64,000 nt of DNA from Modestobacter roseus (GCF_007994135.1 NZ_VLKF01000001.1:620001-684000), one strand, 5' to 3'. Counted from the first letter of the stretch, positions 53,610 through 62,886 are shown. The notes: generated by a model from the letters alone, not told the origin. Numbers and translations: made by a program.

Positions 53610-54349
53610 CGCGGTGCCGCGTAGAAGTCCGCCAGGTCACCGGCGTCCAGGTCGGCGACGGGCGCGTCGAGCACCACCCGCCCGTCGACCAGGCCGACCA
53701 CCCGGGTGCAGTGCCGCAGCGCCAGCGCCGGGTCGTGCAGCGAGGCGACCAGCGCACCACCCTGCTCGGTCAGCCCGGCGAGCAGCCCGAGCACCGCGTC
53801 GGCGAGCACCGGGTCCAGCGCCGACGCCGGCTCGTCGGCGAGCACCAGCTCCGGGCGCTGCACCAGCAGCCGGGCCACCGCCACGCGCTGGCGCTGACCA
53901 CCGGAGAGCCGCTCGGTGCGCTCGTACGCCCGATCGGCCAGGCCCACGGCGCTCAGCGCGTCGAGCACCTCGGGCACCCCCTGCGGGCGCACCAGCGACC
54001 AGGCCGCCCGGGCCGCCGACCAGTCGGCCAGCCGCCCGGCGTTGACGTTGTGCACCACCCGCAGCTGGCCGACCAGCTCCAGGTGCTGGTGCACCGTGCC
54101 CACCCGGGCGCGGAGCCGCCGCAAGGCGGGGCCGCGCAACCGGGAAGGGTCGTCGCCGAGCACCCGCAGCGACCCGGCGGTGGGCAGCACCGAGCCGTTG
54201 ACCAGCCCGAGCAGCGTCGACTTGCCGGCACCCGACGGCCCGACCAGCGCCACCCGCTCGCCGGCGCCGACGGTCAGGTCGACGCCGGTGAGCGCGGCGG
54301 TGCCGCCGTAGCGGACCGAGACGCCGTCCAGCCGGAGGACGGCGGTCAG
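53606..54349 (-). CDS. phnC: Phosphonate-type ABC transporter ATP-binding protein, probable CTG start
   Basis: 247 residues. Walker A GPSGAGKST, signature LSGGQRQRVAVARL, Walker B LVLADEPASALD, switch ASLHDP. The first ATG/GTG/TTG in frame (GTG 54253) lies directly before Walker A and would remove the first two beta strands. The upstream frame encodes LRLDGVSVRYGGTAAL, the expected N-terminus, back to CTG 54349, which overlaps the phnD stop as CTGA. That is the usual 4-base coupling with a rare start codon. The partners are phnD and phnE. Confidence 0.87.
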   Translation of the reverse strand: MTAVLRLDGVSVRYGGTAALTGVDLTVGAGERVALVGPSGAGKSTLLGLVNGSVLPTAGSLRVLGDDPSRLRGPALRRLRARVGTVHQHLELVGQLRVVHNVNAGRLADWSAARAAWSLVRPQGVPEVLDALSAVGLADRAYERTERLSGGQRQRVAVARLLVQRPELVLADEPASALDPVLADAVLGLLAGLTEQGGALVASLHDPALALRHCTRVVGLVDGRVVLDAPVADLDAGDLADFYAAPR

Positions 54350-55329
54350 CTGATCAGCCCCAGCTCGCGGCCGATCTCCTCGATCTGGGTGTAGTTCGAG
54401 GCCTCGGTCGGGATGAACGACCCGGCACCGAACAGCTCGAGCACCTCGGCGTCCGCCGGGTCGTCGGGGGACAGCCCGGTGAACCAGTCGGTCAGCCGGC
54501 CGGGCAGGTCGTCGCCGACCCGCTCCACGGCCTGCGGCCCGAGCAGCCAGTGGTAGTCGTGGTAGGCCGGGGTGCGGGCGTACTGCACCACGGCGGGGTC
54601 GACGGCGCCCTCGGCGGTGCGGGAGTTCCAGACCTGCTCGTTGAGCACCCCGGCCTGGTAGCTGCCCGAGGCGACGAGCTCGATGGTGGCGTCGTGCGAG
54701 CCGGAGAAGCCCGGCCCACCGGGGAAGCCCTGCGGGTCGACGCCCTGCTCGGAGAGGAAGAACGCCGGCATCAGCCGCCCCGACGTCGAGGTCTCGCTGC
54801 CGTAGGTGAAGCGCAGGTCGGCCAGCGGGGTCAGGTCGTCGGCGGGGGAGAGCCCGGTGGCCGCGTTGACGACGAACACCGAGTGGAAGGACTCGTCGAT
54901 GTCGCGCTGGGCGATCGGCTCGGCGCCGGGGGTCTGCAGCCGGGCCTGGACGCCGGTGAGGCCGCCGAACCAGACGAGGTCGAGGTCGCCGGTGCGGAAG
55001 AGGGAGACGGCGGCGCCGTAGTCGGTGACCGGCTGGTAGGTCACGTCCAAGTCCAGCCCGTCGGACATGGCGTCGGCGACGGTGCCGTAGAGGCGCTGGA
55101 GGACCTCGGGGTCCTGGTCCGGGATGGCCCCGATGGTGAGGGTCTGGCGGCCGGTCGTGGCCGGGGTGTTCGCATCCCCGGAGGACGAGACGGGGGAGGA
55201 ACGGTCACCGCAGGCGGCCAGCGCCGCGGCGGTGAGGGCGGCGGCGGAGCCGGCCAGGAAGCCGCGCCTGCTCACCCCTCTGTTCGCTTGTACGAGACCA
55301 CCCGACCGGACGGCGCGACGGGTGTTCAC
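54346..55329 (-). CDS. phnD: Phosphonate-type ABC transporter substrate-binding lipoprotein
   Basis: 327 residues from GTG 55329 (GAGG 5 bases upstream); GTG 55275 is the alternative nearer the signal. The signal reads SRRGFLAGSAAALTAAALAAC, a twin-arginine type ending in lipobox LAAC. The mature part follows the PhnD fold: LTIGAIPDQDPEVLQRLYG, DLVWFGGLTGVQARLQ, SHDATIELVASGSYQAGVLNEQVWN. It is first in phnD-phnC-phnE. The ligand is a phosphorus oxyanion or phosphonate by family; not resolved. Confidence 0.87.
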   Translation of the reverse strand: MNTRRAVRSGGLVQANRGVSRRGFLAGSAAALTAAALAACGDRSSPVSSSGDANTPATTGRQTLTIGAIPDQDPEVLQRLYGTVADAMSDGLDLDVTYQPVTDYGAAVSLFRTGDLDLVWFGGLTGVQARLQTPGAEPIAQRDIDESFHSVFVVNAATGLSPADDLTPLADLRFTYGSETSTSGRLMPAFFLSEQGVDPQGFPGGPGFSGSHDATIELVASGSYQAGVLNEQVWNSRTAEGAVDPAVVQYARTPAYHDYHWLLGPQAVERVGDDLPGRLTDWFTGLSPDDPADAEVLELFGAGSFIPTEASNYTQIEEIGRELGLIS

Positions 55330-55439
55330 TACGTCCTCGGGTGGGGCTGGGGAGCGGGCACGGCAGGACCTCCAGGGGACGACGGGGCGGGACCGCGCCC
55401 ATCGTGGCCCATCGCACCCGGTCGGTCGTGACCGGGCCC

Positions 55440-56288
55440 TCAGCCCGCCGGCGTCGGTGCGCTCGCTCCCCAGCTGGCCAGCAGCGGCAGCTGCCGGGCG
55501 GTCGTCGACCCGGGCTCGACGGTGTAGACGATCAGCCGCTGGTCGAGGTCGTGCGGGGCGGCGACCAGCTCGATGTCGAACGACAGCGGCCCGGCCACCG
55601 GGTGCTGGATGCGCTTGGGCACCGACGCGTAGTCGCGCACGGTCTGGTCGTCCCACCAGCGGGCGACGTCGGGGTCGGCGGCGCGCAGGTCGTCGATCAG
55701 GGCGTGCAGCGCGGCGTCGTCGGGGTGCCGGGCGGCGTCCCGGCGGAGCGCCCCCACCGACGCGGCGGCGAACTGCGCCCAGTTGACGATGCGTTCGCGG
55801 GCGAGCGGGTCCAGGAACAGCCAGCGCAGCAGGGACGACCCCGGCTCGAAGTGGGTGCCCAGGACGGCGGTGAGCAGGGCGTTGCTCGCCAGGACCTCGC
55901 CGCGCTGGCCGAGCACGAGCGCGGGGAGGTGGTCCAGCCCGGTCATCAGCCGGAGCAGCCCGGGGTCGGCGCGCTGCGGCACCGGGGAGACGGCGCGGCG
56001 GCGCCGGGTCGGCGCGGCCAGGTCGCGCAGGTGGGCGTGCTCGACGCCGTCCAGGCGCAGCGCGCGGGCGAGCGCGTCGAGCACCTCGTCGGAGACGTTG
56101 GCCTGCCGGCCCTGCTCCAGCCGCGAGTACTAGTCCGGGCTCAACCCGGCGAGCACCGCCAGCTCCTCCTTGCGCAACCCGGGCACCCGGCGCGGGCCGG
56201 GGAAGGCGGCCATCCCGGCCCGCGCCGGGGTGAGCCGGTCGCGGCGGGAGCGCAGGAAGGCGCCCAGCGCGGCGCGGTCGGTCGGCAC
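55440..56288 (-). CDS. XRE/MmyB-type transcriptional regulator interrupted by one in-frame UAG
   Basis: 282 codons if UAG is read. From GTG 56288 (TACCGT 7 bases upstream, leaderless) comes the family helix-turn-helix: RAALGAFLRSRRDRLTP, PGLRKEELAVLAGLSPD, then TAG (56132-56130, codon 53), then YSRLEQGRQANVSDEVLDAL, and the MmyB-like ligand domain to the stop. Relatives have Tyr at the interrupted place (SPDYYSRLEQGR type), one base change away. Frame and family signature are intact on both sides. Options: nonsense mutation, sequencing error, or readthrough by the UAG-decoding tRNA-Sec present here. It is divergent from an SDR gene, the usual context. Confidence 0.8.
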
Positions 56289-56390
56289 GGATCCCACGGT
56301 AGGGCCGCTCCAGGAGGTCGTGCCTGGTCATGCCGTGCCCAGGCCGAGCCGGGCCTGGCCGGGCACCGGCCGGCGGGGCTGACTGGGGTC

Positions 56391-57179
56391 ATGACCTCTT
56401 CGACGACCACCACCACCGACGCCGGCCGCCTGGCCGGCCGCACCGCCCTCGTCACCGGTTCCACCAGCGGCATCGGCGCCGCCATCGCCCGCACCCTCGC
56501 CGCCGAGGGCGCCACCGTCGCGGTCAGCGGCCGGGACGCCACCCGCGGGGACGCCGTCGTCGGCAGCATCACGGCCGACGGTGGCCGGGCCGTGTTCGTG
56601 CCCGCCGACCTCGGCGGCTCCTACGCCGACCTCCGGGCCTTCGCCGCCGCGGCCACCGAGGCCCTCGGCGGGCGCGTCGACGTCCTGGTCAACAACGCCG
56701 GCATCTACCCGGTGACGCCCACCGCCGACCTGCCCGACGCCGACCTGGACGCGATGCTCGCGGTCAACGTCCGCGCGCCGCACGTGCTCGTCGGTGCCCT
56801 CGCCCCGGCCATGGCCGAGCGCGGAGATGGCGCCGTGGTGACCATCGGTTCCTGGATGGCCTCGGTGGGCAGCCCGTTCGGCGCCATGTACACCGCCACC
56901 AAGGCCGCCGCCGAGCAGCTCGCCCGGGCCTGGGCGGCGGAGTTCGGGCCGCGCGGCGTGCGGGTGAACACCGTGTCGCCGGGGGTCACCCGCACCCCGG
57001 GCAACGAGGCCGCCAGCGAGGTGCTGGACGCGATGACCGCCACGACCCCGGCCGGCGTCGTCGTCCGGCCCGACGACGTCGCCCGCGGGGTGCTCTACCT
57101 CGCCTCCGACGACGCGGCGATGGTGCACGGCATCACGCTCCACGTCGACGGCGGGATCACCGCGACGAAGCTGAGCTGA
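56391..57179 (+). CDS. Short-chain dehydrogenase/reductase (SDR)
   Basis: 262 residues of the classical SDR family: NAD(P)-binding TGSTSGIG, VNNAG (NNAG), catalytic Ser in TIGSWMASVG, Tyr and Lys in YTATKAAAE, and a C-terminal HVDGGITATKLS. ATG 56391; the upstream open frame is the shadow of the regulator. Probably controlled by the divergent MmyB-type regulator. The substrate is unknown. Confidence 0.92.
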   Translation: MTSSTTTTTDAGRLAGRTALVTGSTSGIGAAIARTLAAEGATVAVSGRDATRGDAVVGSITADGGRAVFVPADLGGSYADLRAFAAAATEALGGRVDVLVNNAGIYPVTPTADLPDADLDAMLAVNVRAPHVLVGALAPAMAERGDGAVVTIGSWMASVGSPFGAMYTATKAAAEQLARAWAAEFGPRGVRVNTVSPGVTRTPGNEAASEVLDAMTATTPAGVVVRPDDVARGVLYLASDDAAMVHGITLHVDGGITATKLS

Positions 57180-57221
57180 CCGGGGTGGAGCTGGGCTGAC
57201 CGGGACGTCGGCCGGGTCTGC

Positions 57222-58781
57222 TCAGCCCAGCTCGACGATGCTGCGGGTGACGCTGGCCTGCTCGGTGAGCACCTCGCCGATGTGCTGCTGGGTCTCGTTG
57301 ATCCGGCCGACGATCTCGCGGATGGAGGACAGCGCGCCGACGACGTTCTGCACGTCGCCCTGGATGGTGGTCACCCGGCTGCTGACCTCCTCGGTGGCCT
57401 GCGCGGTCTCCCGGGCCAGCTCCTTGACCTCGCCGGCGACGACGGCGAAGCCCTTGCCGGCGTCCCCGGCGCGGGCGGCCTCGATGGTGGCGTTGAGGGC
57501 GAGCAGGTTGGTCTGCTCGGCGATCCCGTTGATCACCTTGACCACCTTGTCGATCTCCGCGCTGGACCGGCCGAGCCCGGCGACGAACTCGCTGGCCTCC
57601 CCGGCGACCCGCTGCCCGTCGCCGGCCACCTGGGTCGCCTCGGCGACGTTGCGCTGCACCTCGTCGATGGAGGCGACCATCTCCCGGCCGGCGTCGGCGA
57701 TCCGCTTGGCGGCGGTGATCCGCTCCATCGTCTGCCCGATCAGGAACGCGGTGTTGCGCAGCGCGTCCTTGCGGCTGTCGGCCATGATCAGCGTGCGCTT
57801 GGCGAAGAAGTCCATCGTGCCGACGATGCGGCCCTCGACCTCGATGGGCAGGCAGACGCCGGACTTGACGCCGGCCGCCCGGGCCGAGGGCGCCCGCACG
57901 CAGTCGGTGACCGAGCCGAGGTCCTCGACGAAGACCAGGTCCTGCGCCGCCCAGGTGCGCCCGGCGACGCCGACGCCCTTGGCGAAGCTGGCGTCCCGGC
58001 TGACGGCGTGGAAGTCCGCGCCGAGGTCCCCCGACTCCAGGGACAGCACGAGGGCGCTGCGGCCCTCGTCGACGGTCCAGAAGGAGCCGTAGTGCCAGTC
58101 GAACTCGCGGCGGATGGTGTCCAGCGCGGTGGTGATCGCCTCGTCCACGGTGCCGATGCGGCTCAGCCGGCGGAGCAGCCCGCTGGTGGCCGCGACGTCG
58201 CCGGCGGCCCGCTTCTGGTCCGCGGCCTCGGCGACCCGGCCGAACGCCTGGGACACCAGCAGGCCGACGGCGCGCAGTGCGTCGAGGCGCTCCTTGGACG
58301 GGCTCAGGGTCTCGGTGGTGAAGAAGTCCATCGTCCCGATCACCTCGCCCTTGCGGATGATCGGGAAGCACACACCGCTGCGGACGCCGACCTTCTGCGC
58401 CACCGGGGCGCGGACGCAGTCGGTCATCTCGCCCAGGTCGGCGACGAAGAACAGGTCACGGTTCTTCCACGCCCGGCCGGAGAGGCCCACGCCCTCGGCG
58501 AAGGACGCGGTGAGCGTGACCGCTCGGAACTCGGGGCCGGCGGAGCCGGACTCGACGGCGAAGTGCAGCGCGTGGTCGTCGGGGGAGATCCGCCAGTAGG
58601 AGCCGTAGGCCCAGCCGAAGTTCTCCCGCACGGTGTCCAGGGCGGCGCGGGCCACCTCGTCCTCGGTCGCGGCGCCGTCCAGGGCGACCAGCACCCGGGT
58701 GACGGCGGTGACGTCCGAGCGCGCCTCCGCCAGCAGCGCGGCGCTGTCCTCGCCCGTCTGCCGGTTCGCTCCGAACCTCAT
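57222..58781 (-). CDS. GAF-GAF methyl-accepting chemotaxis-type protein
   Basis: 519 residues with no membrane segment. Two tandem GAF domains (about 20-165 and 190-335) are clearly duplicated (FAEGVGLSGRAWKNRDLFFV and FAKGVGVAGRTWAAQDLVFV; each has TDCVRAP and VGVRSGVC or AGVKSGVC). A short C-terminal signalling coiled coil follows with the tip TIEAARAGDAGKGFAVVAGEVKELA. ATG 58781 follows AGGAG; ATG 58817 is a longer alternative. The conserved Cys in each GAF might hold a ligand or redox cofactor (inference). The output partner is unknown. Confidence 0.86.
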   Translation of the reverse strand: MRFGANRQTGEDSAALLAEARSDVTAVTRVLVALDGAATEDEVARAALDTVRENFGWAYGSYWRISPDDHALHFAVESGSAGPEFRAVTLTASFAEGVGLSGRAWKNRDLFFVADLGEMTDCVRAPVAQKVGVRSGVCFPIIRKGEVIGTMDFFTTETLSPSKERLDALRAVGLLVSQAFGRVAEAADQKRAAGDVAATSGLLRRLSRIGTVDEAITTALDTIRREFDWHYGSFWTVDEGRSALVLSLESGDLGADFHAVSRDASFAKGVGVAGRTWAAQDLVFVEDLGSVTDCVRAPSARAAGVKSGVCLPIEVEGRIVGTMDFFAKRTLIMADSRKDALRNTAFLIGQTMERITAAKRIADAGREMVASIDEVQRNVAEATQVAGDGQRVAGEASEFVAGLGRSSAEIDKVVKVINGIAEQTNLLALNATIEAARAGDAGKGFAVVAGEVKELARETAQATEEVSSRVTTIQGDVQNVVGALSSIREIVGRINETQQHIGEVLTEQASVTRSIVELG

Positions 58782-58912
58782 TGCTGCTCCTGACGCCGGT
58801 GGTGGAATCCGTCCCATGGCCCTTTCGGCAGCTGTTCACCGGAACTTGAGTGCAGATGATCAGATTGCGCACGGTGCAAGCAGCGGCCGCGCTCCGGTCG
58901 CTGACCAGGCGC

Positions 58913-58928
58913 TACGGTTCTCGGCATG
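58913..58928 (+). promoter_or_regulatory. -10 element of the HIT gene (leaderless)
   Basis: TACGGT (58913-58918), 7 bases, then ATG (58926). Confidence 0.6.
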
Positions 58929-59297
58929 TCCGGGCCCAGCAGTGACTGCCTGTTCTGCCGCGTGGTCGCCGGGGAGATCGCCCCCGACGTCGTCCGGGAG
59001 ACCGACCGCACCCTGGCGTTCCGGGACATCTCGCCGCAGGCGCCGACCCACGTGCTCGTCGTCCCCCGGGACCACCACCCGACGATCGGCGCGCTGACCG
59101 CCGCCGACCCGGGGCTGGCCGCCGAGCTCCTCGCCGCCGCCCAGGCGGTCGCGGAGCAGGAGGGCCTGGCGACGGCGGGCAGCCCCGAGCCGGGCTGGCG
59201 GCTGGTGGTCAACAGCGGACCGGACGGCGGGCAGACCGTGCACCACGTGCACCTGCACGTGCTCGGCGGTCGGGGTCTCACCTGGCCCCCGGGCTGA
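58926..59297 (+). CDS. HIT-family nucleotide-binding protein
   Basis: 123 residues. CLFCRVVAGEI at the N-terminus (a zinc-site Cys pair) and the histidine triad HHVHLHVLGG near the end (about 106-115). Such proteins hydrolyse purine nucleoside phosphoramidates or dinucleotides. It resumes the core order after the accessory block: HIT-phoH-ybeY-hlyC-cdd-era. Confidence 0.93.
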   Translation: MSGPSSDCLFCRVVAGEIAPDVVRETDRTLAFRDISPQAPTHVLVVPRDHHPTIGALTAADPGLAAELLAAAQAVAEQEGLATAGSPEPGWRLVVNSGPDGGQTVHHVHLHVLGGRGLTWPPG

Positions 59298-59375
59298 ACA
59301 GCGGTTGCCCGGGCCTCGCACGGGTAGACTCGCCGACGTCCCAGCCCCGTCGCAGGAAGGCAGGGTCGAGCGTAC

Positions 59376-60506
59376 TTGCCCGACACCTCACCAGACGCCG
59401 TCCCGGACGCCCTCACAGCGTCGGCCCGTGAGCTGTCCGCGCGTGCCGCGGCAGCCGGCGTCCCGGACAGCGCGGCCGCCCCGGCCGCCGTCCGGACCTC
59501 CATCACCGTCCCCGAGACCGTCTCCATGGTCGCGCTGCTGGGCTCCGGTGACGAGCTGCTCCGGCTGGTCGAGAGCGAGCTCGTGGCCGACGTCCACGTC
59601 CGCGGCAACGAGATCGCCGTCACCGGTCAGCCGGCGGACAACGCGTTCGCCGTCCGGGTCTTCGACGAGCTGATCGCGCTGCTCGCCACCGGCCAGGTGC
59701 TCCGGCCGGACTCGGTCCGCCGGGTCGTCGCGATGCTCAAGGCCGGCGGCTCCGAGCGCCCGGCCGACGTGCTGAGCCTGGACATCATCAGCCGCCGGGG
59801 CCGCACCATCCGGCCCAAGACGCTGAACCAGAAGCGCTACGTCGACGCGATCGACACCCACAGCGTGGTGTTCGGCATCGGCCCGGCCGGTACCGGCAAG
59901 ACCTACCTGGCGATGGCCAAGGCCGTGCAGGCGCTGCAGACCAAGCAGGTCAACCGGATCATCCTGACCCGCCCCGCGGTGGAGGCCGGTGAGCGGCTGG
60001 GCTACCTGCCGGGCTCGCTGTCGGAGAAGATCGACCCGTACCTGCGCCCGCTGTACGACGCGCTGCACGACATGGTCGACCCCGAGTCGATCCCGCGGCT
60101 GATGCAGTCGGGCACCATCGAGGTCGCCCCGCTGGCCTACATGAGAGGCCGGACGCTGAACGACGCGTTCGTCATCCTCGACGAGGCGCAGAACACCACC
60201 GCCGAGCAGATGAAGATGTTCCTCACCCGGCTCGGGTTCGGCTCGAAGATGGTCGTCACCGGCGACGTCACCCAGGTCGACCTGCCCGGCGGCGCGCAGA
60301 GCGGCCTGCGGGTGGTCCGCGACATCCTGCAGGGTGTCGAGGACGTGCACTTCTCCGTGCTGAGCAGCTCCGACGTGGTGCGCCACCGCCTGGTCGGCGA
60401 CATCGTCGACGCCTACGAGCGGTGGGACTCCGCCCGCCAGACCACCGACGGAGCGGGTGCCGGCCCGTCCCGGGCGGCCCGCCCCCGCCGGCAGCAGGGG
60501 AGCTGA
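59376..60506 (+). CDS. phoH: PhoH-like ATPase
   Basis: 376 residues with an N-terminal KH-like part and the PhoH ATPase core: [18 protein letters not shown] (Walker A), [41 protein letters not shown] (Walker B), [12 protein letters not shown]. PhoH proteins are NTPases linked to RNA metabolism, and coupling with ybeY supports an RNA role. TTG 59376 is the start in frame after AGGAAGG and a TAGACT -10 at 59325. YbeY starts 5 bases after its stop. Confidence 0.94.
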   Translation: MPDTSPDAVPDALTASARELSARAAAAGVPDSAAAPAAVRTSITVPETVSMVALLGSGDELLRLVESELVADVHVRGNEIAVTGQPADNAFAVRVFDELIALLATGQVLRPDSVRRVVAMLKAGGSERPADVLSLDIISRRGRTIRPKTLNQKRYVDAIDTHSVVFGIGPAGTGKTYLAMAKAVQALQTKQVNRIILTRPAVEAGERLGYLPGSLSEKIDPYLRPLYDALHDMVDPESIPRLMQSGTIEVAPLAYMRGRTLNDAFVILDEAQNTTAEQMKMFLTRLGFGSKMVVTGDVTQVDLPGGAQSGLRVVRDILQGVEDVHFSVLSSSDVVRHRLVGDIVDAYERWDSARQTTDGAGAGPSRAARPRRQQGS

Positions 60507-60511
60507 CCGCC

Positions 60512-61024
60512 GTGCCCGTCGAGGTGGCGAACGAGTCCGAGATCGCCGTCGACCAGGAGGCGCTGGCCGGCGTCTGCCGCTACGTGCTCGACAGCCTGGA
60601 CGTCAGCCCGCTGGCCGAGCTGTCCGTGCTCTGCGTGGACGTCGACTACATGGCCACCCTGCACGAGCGGTGGATGGGCGAGAAGGGGCCGACCGACGTC
60701 CTCGCCTTCCCGATGGACGAGCTGGACACCGGCCGTCCCGACGACCCCGAGCCGGGCCCGGCCCTGCTCGGCGACGTCGTCCTCTGCCCGGCCGTCGCCG
60801 TCCGCCAGGCGCGGGCCGCGGGCCACTCCATGGCCGACGAGCTGCTGCTGCTGGCCACCCACGGCGTGCTCCACCTGCTGGGCTACGACCACATGGAGCC
60901 CGACGAGGAGAAGGAGATGTTCGGCCTGCAGTCCTCGCTGCTGGAGGGCTGGCGCTCCGTCCCGCGGGAGCCGGTCACGGGTGAACCGGTCACCGGCGAG
61001 CCCCAGGAGCCGGAGGTCCGGTGA
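60512..61024 (+). CDS. ybeY: Endoribonuclease YbeY
   Basis: Metal-dependent endoribonuclease of 16S rRNA 3'-end maturation and ribosome quality control. 170 residues with the zinc motif [11 protein letters not shown] and the core [15 protein letters not shown] 60512 after GGGGAG; the frame is open upstream inside phoH. It overlaps the next gene by 4 bases. A short [11 protein letters not shown] repeat precedes the end. Confidence 0.95.
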   Translation: MPVEVANESEIAVDQEALAGVCRYVLDSLDVSPLAELSVLCVDVDYMATLHERWMGEKGPTDVLAFPMDELDTGRPDDPEPGPALLGDVVLCPAVAVRQARAAGHSMADELLLLATHGVLHLLGYDHMEPDEEKEMFGLQSSLLEGWRSVPREPVTGEPVTGEPQEPEVR

Positions 61025-62394
61025 GCACGACAGCGATCGTCCTGCTGGTCATCGCCGTCCTGCTCGTCCTGCTCGCCGGCGTCTTCGGCGCGCTCGACGC
61101 CGCCCTGCAGCGGCTGTCCCCGGCCGGGGTCGACGAGCTGCGCCGCGACGGGGTGAAGCGCGCTCCCGCGCTCATCGAAGTGATGGCGGAGCGGGCCCGG
61201 CACGTGGCCCTGCTCCTGCTGCTGCGGATCGTCTGCGAGATGACGGCGGCGGTGATGGTCGCGGTCGTGCTCTACGACCTCGTCGAGGGCCTGGCGGCCG
61301 GCATCGCGAGCGCCGCCGTGGTCATGACCGTGGTGAGCTACGTGCTCGTCGGCGTCGGGCCCCGCACGCTGGGCCGCCAGCACGCCTACCCGATCGGGCT
61401 GGCCGCGGCCGGGTTGATCCGGCTGCTGGGCCGGTTGCTGGGCCCGGTCGCCACCCTGCTGATCCTGATCGGCAACGCGATCACCCCCGGCAAGGGCTAC
61501 CGCGACGGGCCGTTCTCCAGCGAGGTCGAGCTCCGCGAGCTGGTCGACATGGCCGAGGAGCGCGGCGTCGTGGAGGCCGGCGAGCGGAACATGATCCACG
61601 GGGTCTTCGAGCTCGGCGACACCATCGCCCGCGAGGTGATGGTGCCCCGGCCCGACGTCGTGTGGATCGAGCGCGGCAAGAACCTCCGCCAGGCGCTGGC
61701 GCTGTCCCTGCGCAGCGGCTTCTCCCGGATCCCGGTGATCGGGGAGAACGTCGACGACATCATCGGCGTGGTCTTCATGAAGGACCTCGTGCGGCGGTCC
61801 CAGGGGCTGGCCTCCGGCGACCAGGGCCCGCAGGTCGAGGACCTCATGCGCCCGGCCACCTTCGTGCCGGAGTCCAAGCCGGTCGACGAGCTGCTGCGGG
61901 AGATGCAGGCCTCGCGCACGCACATGGCCGTCGTCGTCGACGAGTACGGCGGCTTCGCCGGCCTGGTCACCATCGAGGACATCCTCGAGGAGATCGTCGG
62001 CGAGATCGACGACGAGCACGACGCCGTGCAGCGCCCACCCGTCGAGGAGCTCGAGGACGGGTCGGTGCGGATCACCGCCCGGCTGCCGGTCGAGGACCTC
62101 GCCGACCTGTTCAAGGTCGAGCTGCCCGACGACGACGGCGTGGAGACCGTGGGCGGGCTGCTGGCCCGGGAGATCGGCATGGTGCCGATCGAGGGGTCGG
62201 CCGCCGAGGTCGGCGGGCTGCACCTGCTGGCGGAGAGCACCGGCGGGCGGCGCAACCAGATCGACACCATCCTGGTCAACCGGGTGCCCGAGCCCGGCTC
62301 GGACGACGACCGGGAGGCCGAGGACGCCGTCGAGCCCGAGGGGCGCGGCGCCACCGCCGTCCGGCAGTCGGAGCCGGCCGCTGCCGAGTCGTGA
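61021..62394 (+). CDS. Hemolysin-family/CorC-type protein (CNNM, CBS and CorC_HlyC domains)
   Basis: 457 residues: a four-helix DUF21/CNNM membrane domain (about 1-150), two CBS domains (about 190-325, [61 protein letters not shown] region) and a C-terminal CorC_HlyC domain (about 345-430). Family members are implicated in Mg or Co transport; the old hemolysin label is not meaningful here. In operon with ybeY. Confidence 0.92.
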   Translation: MSTTAIVLLVIAVLLVLLAGVFGALDAALQRLSPAGVDELRRDGVKRAPALIEVMAERARHVALLLLLRIVCEMTAAVMVAVVLYDLVEGLAAGIASAAVVMTVVSYVLVGVGPRTLGRQHAYPIGLAAAGLIRLLGRLLGPVATLLILIGNAITPGKGYRDGPFSSEVELRELVDMAEERGVVEAGERNMIHGVFELGDTIAREVMVPRPDVVWIERGKNLRQALALSLRSGFSRIPVIGENVDDIIGVVFMKDLVRRSQGLASGDQGPQVEDLMRPATFVPESKPVDELLREMQASRTHMAVVVDEYGGFAGLVTIEDILEEIVGEIDDEHDAVQRPPVEELEDGSVRITARLPVEDLADLFKVELPDDDGVETVGGLLAREIGMVPIEGSAAEVGGLHLLAESTGGRRNQIDTILVNRVPEPGSDDDREAEDAVEPEGRGATAVRQSEPAAAES

Positions 62395-62416
62395 CGGCGT
62401 GGAATCCTGACGCCTC

Positions 62417-62755
62417 GTGAGCGCCGCTGAGCTGGACCCCGAGGACGGAAAGCTGATCACCCTGGCCCGCTCCGCGCGCGGCCGCACGGGGGCGCCCGAG
62501 GGGGCCGCCGTGCGGGACACCGACGGGCGCACCTACCTCGCGGCCACCGTGACGCTGCCCTCGCTGCGGCTGACCGCGCTGCAGGCCGCTGTCGCCGCGG
62601 CCGTGTCCAGCGGGGTCGAGAGGCTGGAGGCCGCGGCCGTGGTCAGCGACGCCGAGTCGGTCGAGGCCGCCGGGCTCGCCGCGGTGCACGACCTCACCGC
62701 CTCGGCGCCGGTGCTGCTGGCCGGCCCCGACGGCGTGGTCCGCGGCATCGCCTGA
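62417..62755 (+). CDS. Cytidine-deaminase-like protein lacking zinc ligands
   Basis: 112 residues, with the cytidine-deaminase layout (LITLARSARGRTGAPEGAAVRDTDGRTYLAATV, then LTALQAAVAAAVSSGVERLEAAAVVSD). The catalytic (C/H)AE and PCxxC motifs are absent, so no deaminase activity is expected. The same gene sits between the CorC-like gene and era in mycobacteria. GTG 62417. Role unknown. Confidence 0.8.
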   Translation: MSAAELDPEDGKLITLARSARGRTGAPEGAAVRDTDGRTYLAATVTLPSLRLTALQAAVAAAVSSGVERLEAAAVVSDAESVEAAGLAAVHDLTASAPVLLAGPDGVVRGIA

Positions 62756-62768
62756 CGCCCGCGGGGGT

Positions 62769-62828
62769 TTGATCAGGTTCCCTGATCAACAGGCGTCCTC
62801 CTGCACCAGCGTTGGTGCGGGAGGACGC
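62769..62828. terminator. Twin hairpins between convergent genes
   Basis: TTGATCAGG-TTC-CCTGATCAA (62769-62789), then a 16-bp stem gcgtcctcctgcacca (62793-62808) pairing with 62813-62828 with a single G-T wobble and loop GCGT. The second is a strong bidirectional terminator for the genes on either side. Confidence 0.85.
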
Positions 62829-62886
62829 ATGTTGGTGCAGGGGGATGCCGCTCCCGGCGCAGGGGCAGTCCCGGGCAGCGGCGGCG

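Noticed and set aside
53606-54253. Short phnC starting at GTG 54253
   Set aside because: It would begin at Walker A and lack the N-terminal strands that are present in frame upstream.
56080-56130. SECIS hairpin downstream of the in-frame UAG of the MmyB-type gene
   Set aside because: Only short, weak pairings (GGC/GCC, CUG/CAG) are seen, with no long stem and apical loop at the usual distance.
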